From NCBI GenBank assembly GCA_019096155.1, contig JAHCVI010000006.1, positions 372,001 to 436,000 on the forward strand: a stretch of 64,000 bases of DNA. The letters are read 5' to 3'. The position numbers and the translations under genes were made by a program. Below are positions 20,549 to 31,570 of this stretch, piece by piece. The DNA is from Staphylotrichum longicolle. Lineage: Eukaryota; Ascomycota; Sordariomycetes; Sordariales; Chaetomiaceae. Positions within the stretch are counted from its first letter, which is position 1; every line of letters begins with the position of its first letter. The notes beneath the pieces were generated by a model. That model made no database searches and was not told the origin of the DNA. It worked only from the letters and a program-made list of their open reading frames with translations.

Positions 20549-21377
20549 GACGAGTTCTCTGCGCAAGCCGTACGCCTTTGAATATCGGCATATTTCCTTT
20601 GTTTTCAACTGTATATTTTCTTGACAGGAGTTCTCTGCATATACGGAGCATTACTGCCTGGGCGGTCACTTGGCTTTGGAGAACGGATTCTTGGGGGCAA
20701 TTATGGCGGGTTTGATACCAAAAAGGATTTCTATTCAGGCATGCTCAGGGGAAAACAAAAACGCGGTAGATAGGTACGATACCATACACCTCAAGACAAA
20801 CACTTTGTCGAGTCAACCGATGCTCCGACTGCGGGTCCCAAGCAAGGTGGCAACCAGCAGAATGGATCTCCCTGGCCGAACGCACCATCACAGGCTTGCG
20901 CGCTTTTTGCACCCTGGGCTGCTGCATGAGCAAGTTGTTGCAATATGAATCGGACGTCCCTTGCAGAAATCACGCCACTGGTTTCCATGGCGTCTCGGCT
21001 CTCTGCATGCCCAGGCTTCGTGCATGTCGTGGCGCCAGGGGACATCTCGATTCGGCTGTGCCGCCATGATGCAGCCACCACGAGTTAAGATCCGCTGAGT
21101 AACAAGTGATTGATGAACCGTTGATCTGCTGGAAATACATAGACCCGGACGTTAACTTCCGGAAAATGGTTGCTGTGCCGCTTTGTCTCGATCAGGGAGT
21201 GCCTTAACACTCTCATAAGGACCGCATCTGGTCTGGGACTCGGAATGAATCCGATTCAGGTGCTGGCTTCATATTCAAGAAGCAGAGTGCTAGCTAAAAC
21301 AAGGAACGGCAGTCCACAATTGGTTGGCAGTCTTGCACGATGAGAGGATAATCCAACTGAATAGAACCCCCCTGATA
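20549..21377. other. Intergenic region between convergent genes
   Basis: About 830 bases between the rhodopsin-like stop and the MDR stop. No gene, repeat or RNA recognised. Confidence 0.45.
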
Positions 21378-22681
21378 TCAACCGCTAATTCGGTAGACCA
21401 ACTTCTCGGCGCTGATGGGCTTCATCCATTCCTCCGTCCTGTCTCGCTGCCGCGCCTCCATCGCTCCAGAGCCGAGAAGCATGAACCCGTCAGGCACCAC
21501 ACGGTCGAGGCCGCCGGGCATCAGACGGATTGGATTCGGCCTCAGCTCTCCTCCCCCGGACAGCCACCCGTAAAAATCAGTTGCAAATCTCTTCGCCGCT
21601 TCAGACGCCGGCACCACGAAGCCCTGATACTGAATCTCCTCCCCCAGTCCCTCCCAAACCGCGCCATAGATCGGCTCCGTAGGCAGCTCGCCCTCGCCGC
21701 CGTCCACGCGCGCCCTGCCTGGACCTCACAATCGCCATCTTCCCTTCCTCAGCGTCCTCGCGACACGCTTCACCGTCTCCCCCTCCGAGATGCAATCATA
21801 CGCGAAATCCACCCCTCCCCTCCCGCAACCGCCCTCACCCGCTCAACCCAGTCCACGTCCGATAGTCAACCAGCTCGTCGTACGGCCATACGGGCCCGCC
21901 CCCGCGCCCGGCTCGCCGCCCCGCACAACCGCCTCCCGCTCGCCTCACAACTCCGCCTGACCAGCTGCGCAGCGTACATGCCCACCGACGTCGACGCACC
22001 ATACACAAAAAACCGGAGCACCCCCCCTCCTCCCTCGCCACTACCACCACTATCATCCCCATCACCGGTGACGGTGACGGTGCCCTTCCCCGGCGTGGCC
22101 CCTCCTCCTCCCAATTCCCGCTCAGCTGGTCGAGAGTAAGAAAACGGCGCGGGCAAGCCCAGCCGGTAAAACACGGCCTGCGCCGCCGTCAGGCCGCACA
22201 GGCTCACCGCCGCGGCCGCCTCGCAGGCCATGCCGCCGGGCGGGATCTTCCAGACGAGGTCGGCGGGGCAGACGACGAACGACGCGAAGGCGCCCGGGCG
22301 GGGGTTGGCGCTGCACGCGCCCTGGAGGAAGCCCGCGACGCGGTCGCCCGGGGCTATCGTCGCGGTTCCGTCATTGTCGTTGGCAGGAGGGGAGGGAGGG
22401 CTCGGACTGCTGAGGGGAGAAGGTGACGGAGACGGTGGGGGGGAATACACCCCGACGACGGTCCCGGCAAAGTCGCTGCCCACGGTCCGGCCTGACGCGC
22501 CGAGGGGGTTGAAGGTGTAGAGGGCGTCCACGGGGTTGAGGGCGATGGCCTCGACGCGGATGAGGAGGTCGCCGGGGCGCTGAGGGGTCGGGATCGGGGT
22601 GGCTGGGTCGACTGCGGCGGTTTTGAGAGGGGCGTTGAGGATGAGGGCCTTCATGGTCTTTTTGGAAGGTGGGAGCGACAT
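21378..22681 (-). CDS. MDR-family reductase (ToxD / trans-enoyl reductase-like), several frameshifts
   Basis: Medium-chain dehydrogenase/reductase with a GroES-like N-terminal domain and an NAD(P)-binding domain; the zinc-free quinone/enoyl reductase type. ATG at 22681; single exon, about 435 residues. N-terminal marks: MKALILNAP, VEAIALNPVDALY, TVGSDFAGTVVGV. A Ser/Pro stretch and a Gly/Asp-rich stretch look like lineage-specific loops. The nucleotide-binding segment is FFVYGASTSVGMYAAQLV. The C-terminal part (GAVWEGLGEEIQYQGF to the stop) is in another frame. Between 21910 and 21705 the frame changes five times, near 21890-21910, 21855-21862, 21811-21815, 21741-21745 and 21707-21715, three of them by exactly one missing base. 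Conserved peptides (DYR, VDWVERVRA, VDFAYDCISEGETV) survive between breaks. Either an assembly fault or a young pseudogene. Confidence 0.75.
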
Positions 22682-23267
22682 GGTGAAGAGGTGGGTGAGC
22701 AGGCAGTAACAAGTCTCAAAAGTGCGAGCAGCTAGGTTGATAATTTGCTGTGAGGAGGCGGTAGCTGTGCTTGAAAACGAAATAGCGATGGGGTGGTGGA
22801 AATGAGGTAAGCTGGTGCGGTATGGGTGCTCCTCCTGTTTGGGTGGGACTGCCGTTCAAGACCTCTGCTGCTGTCAATATTCGTCTCTTTATATTCTTGT
22901 CTGTATGGGTAAGATCGAAAGACTGTCGCAACGATGCTGAGTCAGGCCCGCAGCTTTGTGGTTGTCTCGAACCCCGTATTGATAAGCCGAGTCTGGTTTG
23001 TCAGGGACCAGACGTGTAACCGACGCCCTTGGATTGATTTGACCAGTGACAGCACCGCAACATCAAGTCTACGGCGGGCAGCACATTCTCTCCAGAACAC
23101 CGGGTCAACAATGCGTTGGTTACGTGAAGTGTCCTCATACCTCCTTGGCCTTAGCTGGAGAACGTTTCAAAACTTAATGTAGCTTGCTTGCAACAACAGA
23201 ATGTCACTACCAATCGGTAGAGCATAGACTCGTTTGATTGAATCCTCCATGGCATAAAAGCGTCGAA
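22682..23267. other. Intergenic region
   Basis: About 590 bases between the MDR start and the adenylyltransferase stop. A tRNA-like fragment near 23210-23260 does not fold into a full tRNA. Nothing else is seen. Confidence 0.45.
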
Positions 23268-24491
23268 TCATATCTTGGTCCCGCCCCTTGCCGCCCTCTG
23301 CTGCCGAATTACAGTGCTGCTAATCTTGGAAGCAAAGTTCTCCTCCGTCTTCGTGGGCTCATCCGAAACCTCCTCGGCGTCGAGCACATCGACTTCGAAA
23401 ACCTCGAGTGCATGCCAGCCCTGCTCAGCCCGCTTGTCGTTGACGGCCTGCCCGCCGGATCGCGTCTCGCCCGAAACAATCAAAGCCTCGATTTCCTTGA
23501 CCGTAATCGTCGGCCCAAACGCGTCCTGAATCCGCACACACTCGATTTGAATTGTACCGTCCCGGAAAGTCGCCTTAAAATCACCATCCTTCTCGTCAAT
23601 CCGTGGCCGTGTGCCGTCCTTCCAACCGCGGGGCGAGAGCTCAAGGAGCTGCGCCAGGAAGATGATGACGTTCCGCGCCCTCTCCTCCCAGGTCTGGACG
23701 TACTCGGCGAACTTCTTGTTCCGCAGCATCTCGTCGCCCGTGATGCCAATGATGTACCGACACGGCGGAGACGGGTCGCCTCTCCGCGGGACCTGAAGAA
23801 GCAGCGCTCCAGCTGTGAGAAGCAGCTTGTGTCCCGGGTGCAGGTAATCAAACGTTCCTCCCAGACACACCACCGGGTACGTCCGGGTCTGTGTCGGCGA
23901 GGCCGCCGACTCGCCCTTTGCGATATTCAACGTCAAGCCGCCCTCCACCGGGACGAGCTGGCTCTGCAGCAGGGTCTGCTTTCCCTCGGCAAACTTGAGG
24001 TAGTTCTGGTACACGTGAAATCCGAGCTCGCTCCTAACGCTGAAGATCAAGTTCCAGGGGAAGTAGGCCGAGGCGAAGGTGGCCATGTCCACAACGACAG
24101 TGTTGTTGGGCTCGATGGCGGGGCGGAAGTCAGACGTGTAGCGTTTGTTGCGGTCATCATCGATCAAAACAACCGTCGCGTCAACCGAGTTGGGACCGCC
24201 GTCTACCTCGGTGCCGATGGAGAGCTGGGCGCAGACGATGGAGATGATGCTGTAGATGCCAGCCAGCAGCGCCTGAGCTTCGGACCACGAGAGCGTCTTG
24301 GAGCGGAGGAACTGTCCGTGCAGAATGGGCCAAGCGACTGCGACGACGAGCCTGGATGCACCTGTGGGCCGCCTCAGCTTGGAGAGGGCGGACTTGAGTG
24401 AGGGTCGGTAGGCGGCATTGAGCGAGGCGCGGTTCAGGGGATCGGGCGGGTAAGGAAGCAGAAGAAGTGAGGGGAGGTCGTCTTGTCTCAT
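23268..24491 (-). CDS. CAB4: Pantetheine-phosphate adenylyltransferase (Cab4-like)
   Basis: Nucleotidyltransferase of coenzyme A synthesis: 4'-phosphopantetheine plus ATP gives dephospho-CoA. Single exon, 407 residues; ATG 24491 is used because the longer frame upstream lacks an ATG start. The first 200 residues are fungal-specific. The catalytic core starts at VVCLGGTFDYLHPGHKLLL, with the HxGH site as HPGH. A second family block is YIIGITGDEMLRNKKFAEYV. A third is ALIVSGETRSGGQAVNDKR. Near the C-terminus SSTVIRQQ is the usual closing motif. Fungal PPATs are monofunctional, and no dephospho-CoA kinase P-loop is seen here. Head-to-head with the WD40 gene, about 1 kb apart. Frame intact. Confidence 0.9.
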   Translation of the reverse strand: MRQDDLPSLLLLPYPPDPLNRASLNAAYRPSLKSALSKLRRPTGASRLVVAVAWPILHGQFLRSKTLSWSEAQALLAGIYSIISIVCAQLSIGTEVDGGPNSVDATVVLIDDDRNKRYTSDFRPAIEPNNTVVVDMATFASAYFPWNLIFSVRSELGFHVYQNYLKFAEGKQTLLQSQLVPVEGGLTLNIAKGESAASPTQTRTYPVVCLGGTFDYLHPGHKLLLTAGALLLQVPRRGDPSPPCRYIIGITGDEMLRNKKFAEYVQTWEERARNVIIFLAQLLELSPRGWKDGTRPRIDEKDGDFKATFRDGTIQIECVRIQDAFGPTITVKEIEALIVSGETRSGGQAVNDKRAEQGWHALEVFEVDVLDAEEVSDEPTKTEENFASKISSTVIRQQRAARGGTKI

Positions 24492-25505
24492 TGTGCGGTG
24501 TGTCGTGAGAAGATGATCAAACAACCAGAAGGCAAGAAGGGCGAGGAGCAGAATGAGATGATGTGTAGGGAATGATGCTGACCGACTTCGTGGACTCCTG
24601 ATTCTGAACTCGATTCTTGGAGTTGAAACGCGAGTGACACCCAAAAACAAATCTGATCTGCAGAAGCCGGTCTGAAATCCCGTCCTGTATCAAGGAGCAG
24701 CAATGTTGGTTGTTGGGAAGGAAGGTGGGCTGAGAAGATGATGAGTTGCTGCCGGGTTGGGTACCTCGGCGGAAGGGTGGGGTTCCTTGGAACAAGACCC
24801 GGAAAGTCGCAGCAGCAGGAGGAGGCTAGAAGTCTAATAAAGATGGCATCGGCTGAGTTCTCCTTTGCATGGGTAGTTGTCTGGACATTGAAAATGGTTC
24901 GTCATGACCATCCTATTCGTATGTTGGCCCTGCATCGAGCCTTATCAACTGTTGGTTCTTCCAAGCTCTGGAGAAATCCAGATACACAAAACACCTTTGG
25001 TTCCTTCCCAGAGTCTCTGCGGGGATGAGGTCGTTGCGGGGCATCAGGCATTGGCATTTGGGGTCGCGACAAGGGTGGGCCCACCATGGCGGCTCGTGGA
25101 GACGGCCAATCCTGTCCCGTTCGCTTGATCCCAGCAGCCGCAAGCACCTGGCAGCGATACGGCAGGCGGCTGCCCATTCACCCAGCCGCCGCTTGTGACA
25201 GGGCGTTGCTGCCAGATGCAGAAGAGAAGCTCAAACATCGTCAGCGCTCCTCACGCATCCTCGCGCCAACGCCGCCATTGCTGCTCCCGGGCTTCCGCGC
25301 CCACCAGCCTGCCTCACTGCGGCAGGACCCGGCGATTGCCTCTTTGCGTTGCTCCGGCCGACATTGACCACCGACACTGGGCCGCCCTGGCGCACGCCCG
25401 ACCTCGCACCACATCCTTGATCGAACCCCTCGAACCCCGCGAAACCCGGATCCTTCTTCCCTTCTCTCTCCCCCCTCCCGGACACACACACGGCAGGCCG
25501 CGCAG
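24492..25505. promoter_or_regulatory. Divergent promoter region
   Basis: About 1 kb between two ATGs. An ATG-initiated frame at 25086-25367 lies in the probable leader of the WD40 gene and could be an upstream ORF; it has no family. The stretch before 25506 is rich in C and T, as in fungal leaders. Confidence 0.4.
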
Positions 25506-27502
25506 ATGAACCAACAACAGCAGTACCAGCCGCAACGGCGGACTGGTGCTTTCTCGTCGCAACACGATGAGCTGCACATGTCGTCGGGCATGGCCCAGCA
25601 GATGTCGCCCCGCGACTACTCCGCCGGCGGGGCCCCGCACATCAAACTCGAGCAGGCCTCCCCGAACCTGTCGCAGTTGTCCGGCTACCAGGGCTCCGGC
25701 ACCGTCCCCAACGTGCTGCAGCCAGGCGGAATGGGCGGCCGGGTGCCCACAGTCCCGTCCAACTCGGGCCCGACTCTCCCCAGCATGCAACCGCAGTCTG
25801 ACTACCAGTCGCATCAACATCAGGCCCCAGGCAAGCCCAACTCGCTGAGCCTGCACGCCTACTCGCGCTCTAGCCCCTCTGCACCCTACGAGGGCGGCGG
25901 ATCAGGTTACATGCCTTATACGCCGACCACCCCCGGCGGCACCACCTCCTCGTCGCAGTTCATGTCCCCGACCGACACCAAGTACACCCCCTCAAGCTCT
26001 CGCAACATCTCCAACACTCCTCTCGGGCTGGCCGATATCCGCCCTCGCGCCGACTCGAGCCTCTCAGATGGCATCCCTGGCACGCCCGGGTACGACGTCG
26101 CAACGAGCCAGGCGCGGACCAGCAATTACATGGCCCCGTGGGCGCTCTACGCCTTTGACTGGTGCAAGTGGGCTCCCCAGGGCAACAGCGCCGGCAAGCT
26201 TGCCATTGGAAGTTATTTGGAGGACGGCCATAACTATGTCAGTGTCTTTGATTGGGCGGGCTCCATCGTCTTCCAGTGCCGATTGCTAACGCCAGGTGCG
26301 CTTTCAGATACAAATCCTCGATGCTCAACTCTCTGCCACCCCATCCGATGTTTACGTTCCTGGGCAGTCTAAGTGGTCCATGGATTTTACAAGGATTGCA
26401 GAAGCCACCCACTCCTTCCCCGTCACCCGCTTGCTCTGGGAGCCGCCGTCGTCTCAGAAGCAATCTACCGATCTCCTTGCCACCTCAGGCGACCATCTCC
26501 GGCTGTGGTCGCTTCCGAATGACACTCAACCGCCCACTCCTGGGTCATCCATAACATCCAGGAACGGCCGTGACATGCCCGTCACGAAACTCACCCCGCT
26601 GGCGCTCTTATCTAACTCAAAGACGCCCGACCACACCGCACCACTGACCTCACTGGACTGGAACACGGTCAACCCGAGCCTAATCATCACCTCGAGCATA
26701 GACACGACCTGCACCATCTGGGACATCCCATCCCTGACCGCCAAGACTCAGCTCATCGCTCACGACAAGGAAGTCTACGACGTCCGCTTCTGCGCGCAGA
26801 GCACCGACGTGTTTGTGAGCTGCGGCCAGGATGGCAGCGTCCGCATGTTCGACCTCCGCAGCCTCGAGCACAGCACCATCATCTACGAGCCCACGGGCAA
26901 AGAAGAAAGAGGTACACAACCCCCCAAACCTCCCCTCCCTTCCGTCATTCCCTTTATACCAAACTAACACTTTCCCCCTTCACAGACGCCAACGGCGGCC
27001 GCATCTCGCCCCCCTCGCGCAGCAGACGCTCTCCACCCGCCGCCGCTCCTCCGCCTGGCCACCTCCCGCACGATCACCACCTCCTCGCCACCTTCGCCCA
27101 GGACTCTAACGTCATCCGCATCCTCGACGTCCGCCAACCCGGCCAGGCCCTCCTCGAACTGCGCGGCCACGCGGCGCCCTCAACTGCGTCGAGTGGTCCC
27201 CCGACCGCGGCACCCTCGCCTCGGGTGCCGACGACTGCCAGGTGCTGATTTGGACCTGATCAACCAGGTCCAGCAGGCGCCCGTCGCCGCGCCGAACGGG
27301 GCGGCGGGGCGGCGGGGCAGCAAGGGGCCGGCGGCGGCGCGGCGGGCGGCGCTGGAGGGAGAATGCGCGGAGTCCCGTGGCGAGCTGGCAGTGCGAGTAT
27401 GAGGTGGGGAATGTGGGGTGGGTGCCGCATCTGGCGACGGGAGAGTATGGCGAGTGGTTGGGCGTGAGCGCGGGGAGGGGGGTGTGGGGGGTGAGGGTAT
27501 GA
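25506..27502 (+). CDS. WD40-repeat protein, AN11/DCAF7-like, three frame breaks
   Basis: WD40 scaffold of the AN11/WDR68 (DCAF7) group, which binds kinases and transcription factors. Exons 25506-26237, 26308-26911 and 26986-27502; about 618 residues. The first 210 residues are Gln/Ser/Pro-rich and unordered. WD repeats start at WALYAFDWCKWAPQ and include LTSLDWNTVNPSLIITSSIDTT with CTIWDIP, then EVYDVRFCAQSTDVFVSCGQ with GSVRMFDLR. The last repeat (LNCVEWSPDRGTLASGADDC, VLIWDLINQ) and the family end motif (GEYGEWLGVSAGRGVWGVRV) are reached only by changing frame at 27177-27181, 27252-27253 and 27357-27362. The first two are one base short in C or G runs. As assembled the protein ends at 27248 and lacks the last blade. 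Intron 1 has a GCTAAC branch site. Confidence 0.85.
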
Positions 27503-28462
27503 TTTTCTCGGAACGAAAGGGTTGAGCTCGGTTGGTTAGATGGATGATGATGAAATAGTCACGAGATGTGGCATGATGTAGTTGTTGATGATGCTGGGAC
27601 AGGATGGGGTTGAGAAGCGGGATGTACTGCTGCCGGGTTGAGTTCGGTCGAGAGGATAGTAGGAGTGAGAGAAGAGACGGTATGCAGTTCGATGGGATGG
27701 GATTGTCTTCTCGACAGTCAGTCAGCGAGTCGTGGCAAGCAAGTAGAGCAGAGAGAGTGTGGTTCAAGTGAGCAAAGCGATGTTTGGAAGCAGGGTTGCA
27801 AGAAGTGGGAGTGGCAGAGGCGCGGGATAAGACGGACAAGCAAGGAGCACAGCATAACTCGATATTTTCTACACTTTGCGTTGGTTTTCTTTTTTTGTTT
27901 TGTCTGTCGACCAGCCCACGTATGAGACCAAGGGGGGAACGGTGATTGAGAGCATCAAAGCAAAAAATCTGGCGTTTCTGTTTCTCTGGGGACTCAAATG
28001 AGAATATGCGTCGTTCTGGTTCTTGTTGTTCTGGGTGTGCAAGAAGGGGGTCTGGGGACGTCCAGCCTGGCAAGGAGTGTTGGTGAGAGGCGGGTTTGTT
28101 GAAGTTGGTTGAGATGACTGGAGAGCAGATTTGGATGCCTACCTTACTGAGCTTGCCTACTTGTGCTCCTCGAACTGTTCACAGCTGCCTGTTGGGGAAT
28201 TGTCTTGGAACACGGTACCCATCTGTGTCCGAGTAGGAGTTTAGCAACATTATCGGGTGCATCAACGCACGATCAACTTCGCCTCTATAAGTGTTCTACG
28301 GTACTCGGCCTCTCAGTCAGCAGGTCGAAGCTGTCTCTCTGGTTCAGTTCGCCGCAGACCAAGGGGGATTTCACATTATATATCACTGGCACAATGTCTG
28401 GCAGGCCACATCGTTACTCATTATGTTTCGTATCTAGGCATCACATCCCATATACACACAGC
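27503..28462. other. Intergenic region between convergent genes
   Basis: About 960 bases. A long minus-strand open frame covers much of it and runs into the WD40 3' exon; it is low-complexity and not accepted. It should hold the 3' UTRs of the WD40 and eEF1B genes. Confidence 0.45.
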
Positions 28463-29509
28463 TTAGAGCTTCTGCATGGCAACGACATCGCTGGACTGGA
28501 CGTAGTCCTCGAACTCGGCGATCTCGTCCTGGAGCTCGTCGAGCGAGATCTTCTCGTCCTCGACGACCAGGTTGATCTGCAGCTTCTTGATGCCGAAGCC
28601 GACGGGGATCAGCTTGGAGGCACCCCAGACCAGGCCGTCCTTCTCAATGCCACGGACCGAGGCCTCGAGGCCAACCATGTCGGTCTCGTCATCTGCGGTG
28701 GCATTCAGGTTAGCGCCCATACGACTCCGGCGTGTGTAGAAGCAAAACGAGCAAACGTACCCCAGGGCTTGACGTCGAGGGTGACGACCGACTTGGCGGC
28801 GACCTTGGGCTTGTTCTCCTTCTTCTTGCGGTACTCGGCCAGGCGCTCCTCGCGGATGCGGACGGCCTCGGCGTCCTCCTCCTCGTCGTCGCTGCCGAAG
28901 AGGTCGACGTCCTCGTCCTCCTCCTCCTCAGCGGCGGGGGCCTTGGCGGGGTTGATGGTGACCTCGGCGACCTCGGGGCCGTAGACGGTGTAGGGCTTGC
29001 TGGCATCGCCGGGCAGGGTGGGGAACTCGTCCTCGTACGAGGCGATGTGCTTGTACCAGCGGGCCGCGTTGGGGTACTTGGCGGCGTCGGGGGCGGAGTT
29101 CAGGGCCTTGAAGGTGACGGCATCAGCCTGCGAGGCCGAGTAGCTGTGGTAATAGGCGAGTCAGCTCAACATGCCATGATCAATCGATACGATCAAAACA
29201 GCGCAAGGCAGCTGCTGCCCGAGGGCAGTTCAGAAATGCACAGAGTGCTGGGTGTGTAATCAAGTGCGGGTCTTGAGGCCGCTCAGCAACACGGACCATG
29301 GGGATCATCAGGGAAGGACAGTGGACGAGCTGTGGCGAGGAAAGGCAGAGAGGGAGGGCATACCCAGCGATGTAGGACCGGGTCAGGAGCCAGTTGTTGA
29401 GCACTGCGAACTGTCAGCGGGGCTCGCAATGCGCGATGCGCGGTGCGCGCGGGCTGCGAGAAAACGTACCGGCAAGGCCGGCATCGGTGAGGACATCAGT
29501 GAAACCCAT
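28463..29509 (-). CDS. Translation elongation factor 1-beta (eEF1B-alpha subunit)
   Basis: Guanine-nucleotide exchange factor that recharges eEF1A with GTP. Four exons: 29509-29470, 29403-29364, 29143-28761 and 28692-28463; 230 residues, the family length. Exons 1 and 2 are 40 nt each. The N-terminal part (MGFTDVLTDAGLA, VLNNWLLTRSYIAG, YSASQADAVTF, YPNAARWYKHIASYE) is the short GST-C-like region. An acidic block EEEEDEDVDLFGSDDEEEDAE includes the conserved DLFGSDDEE. The C-terminal exchange domain carries KSVVTLDVKPWDDETDM and GFGIKKLQINLVVED. It ends SSDVVAMQKL, giving the usual terminal Leu. All splice phases agree. Confidence 0.96.
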
Positions 29510-30081
29510 TTTGAGTGGTTTGGTTGTGACGAGGTCGAAAAGTGAGAACTGAGCTTGTTGTGGCGTGTGGGAGCTGCTCAAGAAGATGGCGGGGTAAGAA
29601 AAGATTTTGGTGTTTAATACTGCGGCGGCCCCGCACTAACGGCGGGTGGCCTCAGGCAGAAATTGGCAGCAGCCCGATGCCCCACCACATGTCGCCCAAT
29701 ACGCGATCGATGTGGCTGCAGGTGCATGCCTGTACTGGAATCCAGGGCCTGGAACCAAAGCGCTGCTGTTTCCCATGGAGAAAATGGCAGTGAACTCGGA
29801 TTGAGGGATTGAGGCGTGAGGACAACATCGCAACACGAAGGTGGAAAGAAAAGAAAAAACCAGTGGCAACGATACTTTTCTTTTTCGCCAGATATTAGCA
29901 AGCCTGTGTGGTCTGCAAGGCCTTGCTCGCAAGCAACCACGCGTTGTTCTCAACTCGCCCCTCAACATCGGGTCGGTTTATGATTGCTCTTGCAACAAGA
30001 CACGTTCCCGAGAAACTCTTCACTCAGTATGGCTGCCACACATCAACAGAACCATGGCTTGCAAACACTCTTACCACACAA
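29510..30081. other. Intergenic region
   Basis: About 570 bases between the eEF1B start and the TRAX stop, both minus strand; the expected eEF1B promoter. No motif stands out. Confidence 0.45.
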
Positions 30082-31120
30082 TCACTCCAACTCCTCATCC
30101 TGGCCTTGATCCCCAGAACTCAGGTCCGGAATCCAGCCCTTGGGCCGCTCACTCCCGCGAATAATCCGATCATAGCCCAGCCTCTCCACCTTCTGCACCG
30201 ACTGCCGCGTGACCTCGAGCTTCTTCTCCCACTGAAACCGGTTGCCCGACCCAACAGGCAGCATCTCAAAGAAGGTCCCGAGCTCATGCATGTCTTGGAC
30301 AATGGTGCGCGGCTCGTCCTCGCCCACGGCGGCCTGCCCGCCCGCCATGGTGCCACTGAGTGCGGTTGACGTGGTGGCAAAGCGCATCATCTCGCCCGTG
30401 AGGTCGAACACGCCGTAGAGGTAGTCGTCTTGTGTGAGTGAGACGGTGTGCGCGTCAGCGGCCGTGGGGGGGGGCGCTGCTGGTTTCTCGGCGGTGCCTG
30501 CCGTGTCGTTGGCATCGGCCATGACCTCGTCCTCCGGCGCGGCCCCTTGCCGGGCGAGGTCCTCAATGATAGGGTCGAGCTCTGCGTGGCTGATGAGGGT
30601 TTGCGTCTTGAGGTAATGGGCGAAGGTGAGGGCCTCGACGAGCTCCTCGAGACACATCAGCGAGCGCGCATACCGGTAGCGGTTGATGCCCTGAATCTCG
30701 GGGGCGAGGGTGGCGAGCAGCTTGGCAATCTCGGCCAGGCGGGAGTCGACCTCGGATTGGATGTTGGCGGGGAGCTTGCTCTCGATCTTGCGAACCCTGG
30801 TCAGGTGTGAGTTCTCAGGCTCACTGGTGTGGTCGTTGAGCAGGGCTCTCATACCGTTGGAGGGAAAAGATGCTGCGCGATGTCAGCTGCAAAGCTCCCG
30901 TCTGCTGGTAGAAAACACCTTCTCACATCTTCTTGCTCAGCGCCGTGATGTCCCGCGACGCTTTCACGATGCGCTCTCGGCGGTCGTGGTGCTCGTCGAG
31001 CTCGTTGCGCAGACTCTCAAACATGGGCGTATACGCATTTCTCACCACCTGCTTCGGCGCCGGCTTGGGCCCGTCCCGCCGCTTCGCATTCCCACTCCAG
31101 TCGCGCTTAAAACCAGACAT
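30082..31120 (-). CDS. Translin-associated factor X (TRAX), with an 18-nt microexon
   Basis: Partner of translin in the C3PO-type RNase complex; TRAX supplies the catalytic acidic residues. Exons 31120-30927, 30872-30855 and 30796-30082 give 308 residues. Exon 2 is only 18 nt and encodes the IFSLQ stretch with flanking split codons; it restores SRDITALSKK-IIFSLQR-VRKIESKLP, as in human TRAX (SRDIT...IFLLHR). Introns are 54 and 58 nt; the second runs from GTATGAG to CTGACCAG and has no in-frame stop, so it can be mistaken for coding sequence. Probable catalytic acids lie in LEELVEALTF and DLTGEMMRF. An Ala/Pro/Asp-rich loop (about residues 180-205) is extra to animal TRAX. The C-terminus ends in an acidic tail. 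Confidence 0.9.
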
Positions 31121-31570
31121 GGTGCAATGGCAGGGTGTGCTGTAGTCGAGGTTGGTGGTGGGTGTTTGGTTGTCTGTGTATTTTGACGTCAGGGGATGGG
31201 ATTGGCTGGACAGGGGTTTTTGCGGACACGGTGGGTAAATGGTAACGGCATCCACTGAGACACAAGGGCTCAAGTTGAACTTCACCTCAACACCGGCCAG
31301 GGCAGCTTCCAAAACCTCGGCCTCAAAAACAAGCGAAAAGCCGCCCGATGATTCCAATGGATGCGGCAGCTTTATAACAAATATCACTCACGCTACGAAC
31401 ATTTAATCCTGTGGAATTGGCAGGGTACAGCAGATGGGACTGCGAAGAGGGAGCCGCGGGAACGAATTGGTGTTGTGAGACTGAGCGACTGAGCCAGGGA
31501 AGGGACGCGATTTGAGGGTTAAGGACAATACTGGCACTGCTTTGACTCCGCGCCGCTCTTACTGAAGAAA
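31121..31570. promoter_or_regulatory. Divergent promoter of TRAX and PIG-M
   Basis: A 450-base gap between two ATGs facing away from each other. No further motif is recognised with confidence. Confidence 0.45.

Noticed and set aside
23205..23260. tRNA-like fragment (CTACCAATCGGTAG D-arm-like, GATTGAATCC T-arm-like)
   Set aside because: No anticodon arm or acceptor stem can be formed.
25086..25367. 93-codon upstream ORF before the WD40 gene
   Set aside because: Possible, but there is no evidence for the transcript start or for conservation.
27180..28073. 297-codon minus-strand open frame
   Set aside because: Low-complexity Ser/Pro/Arg composition, overlaps the antisense of the WD40 3' exon, no family motif.
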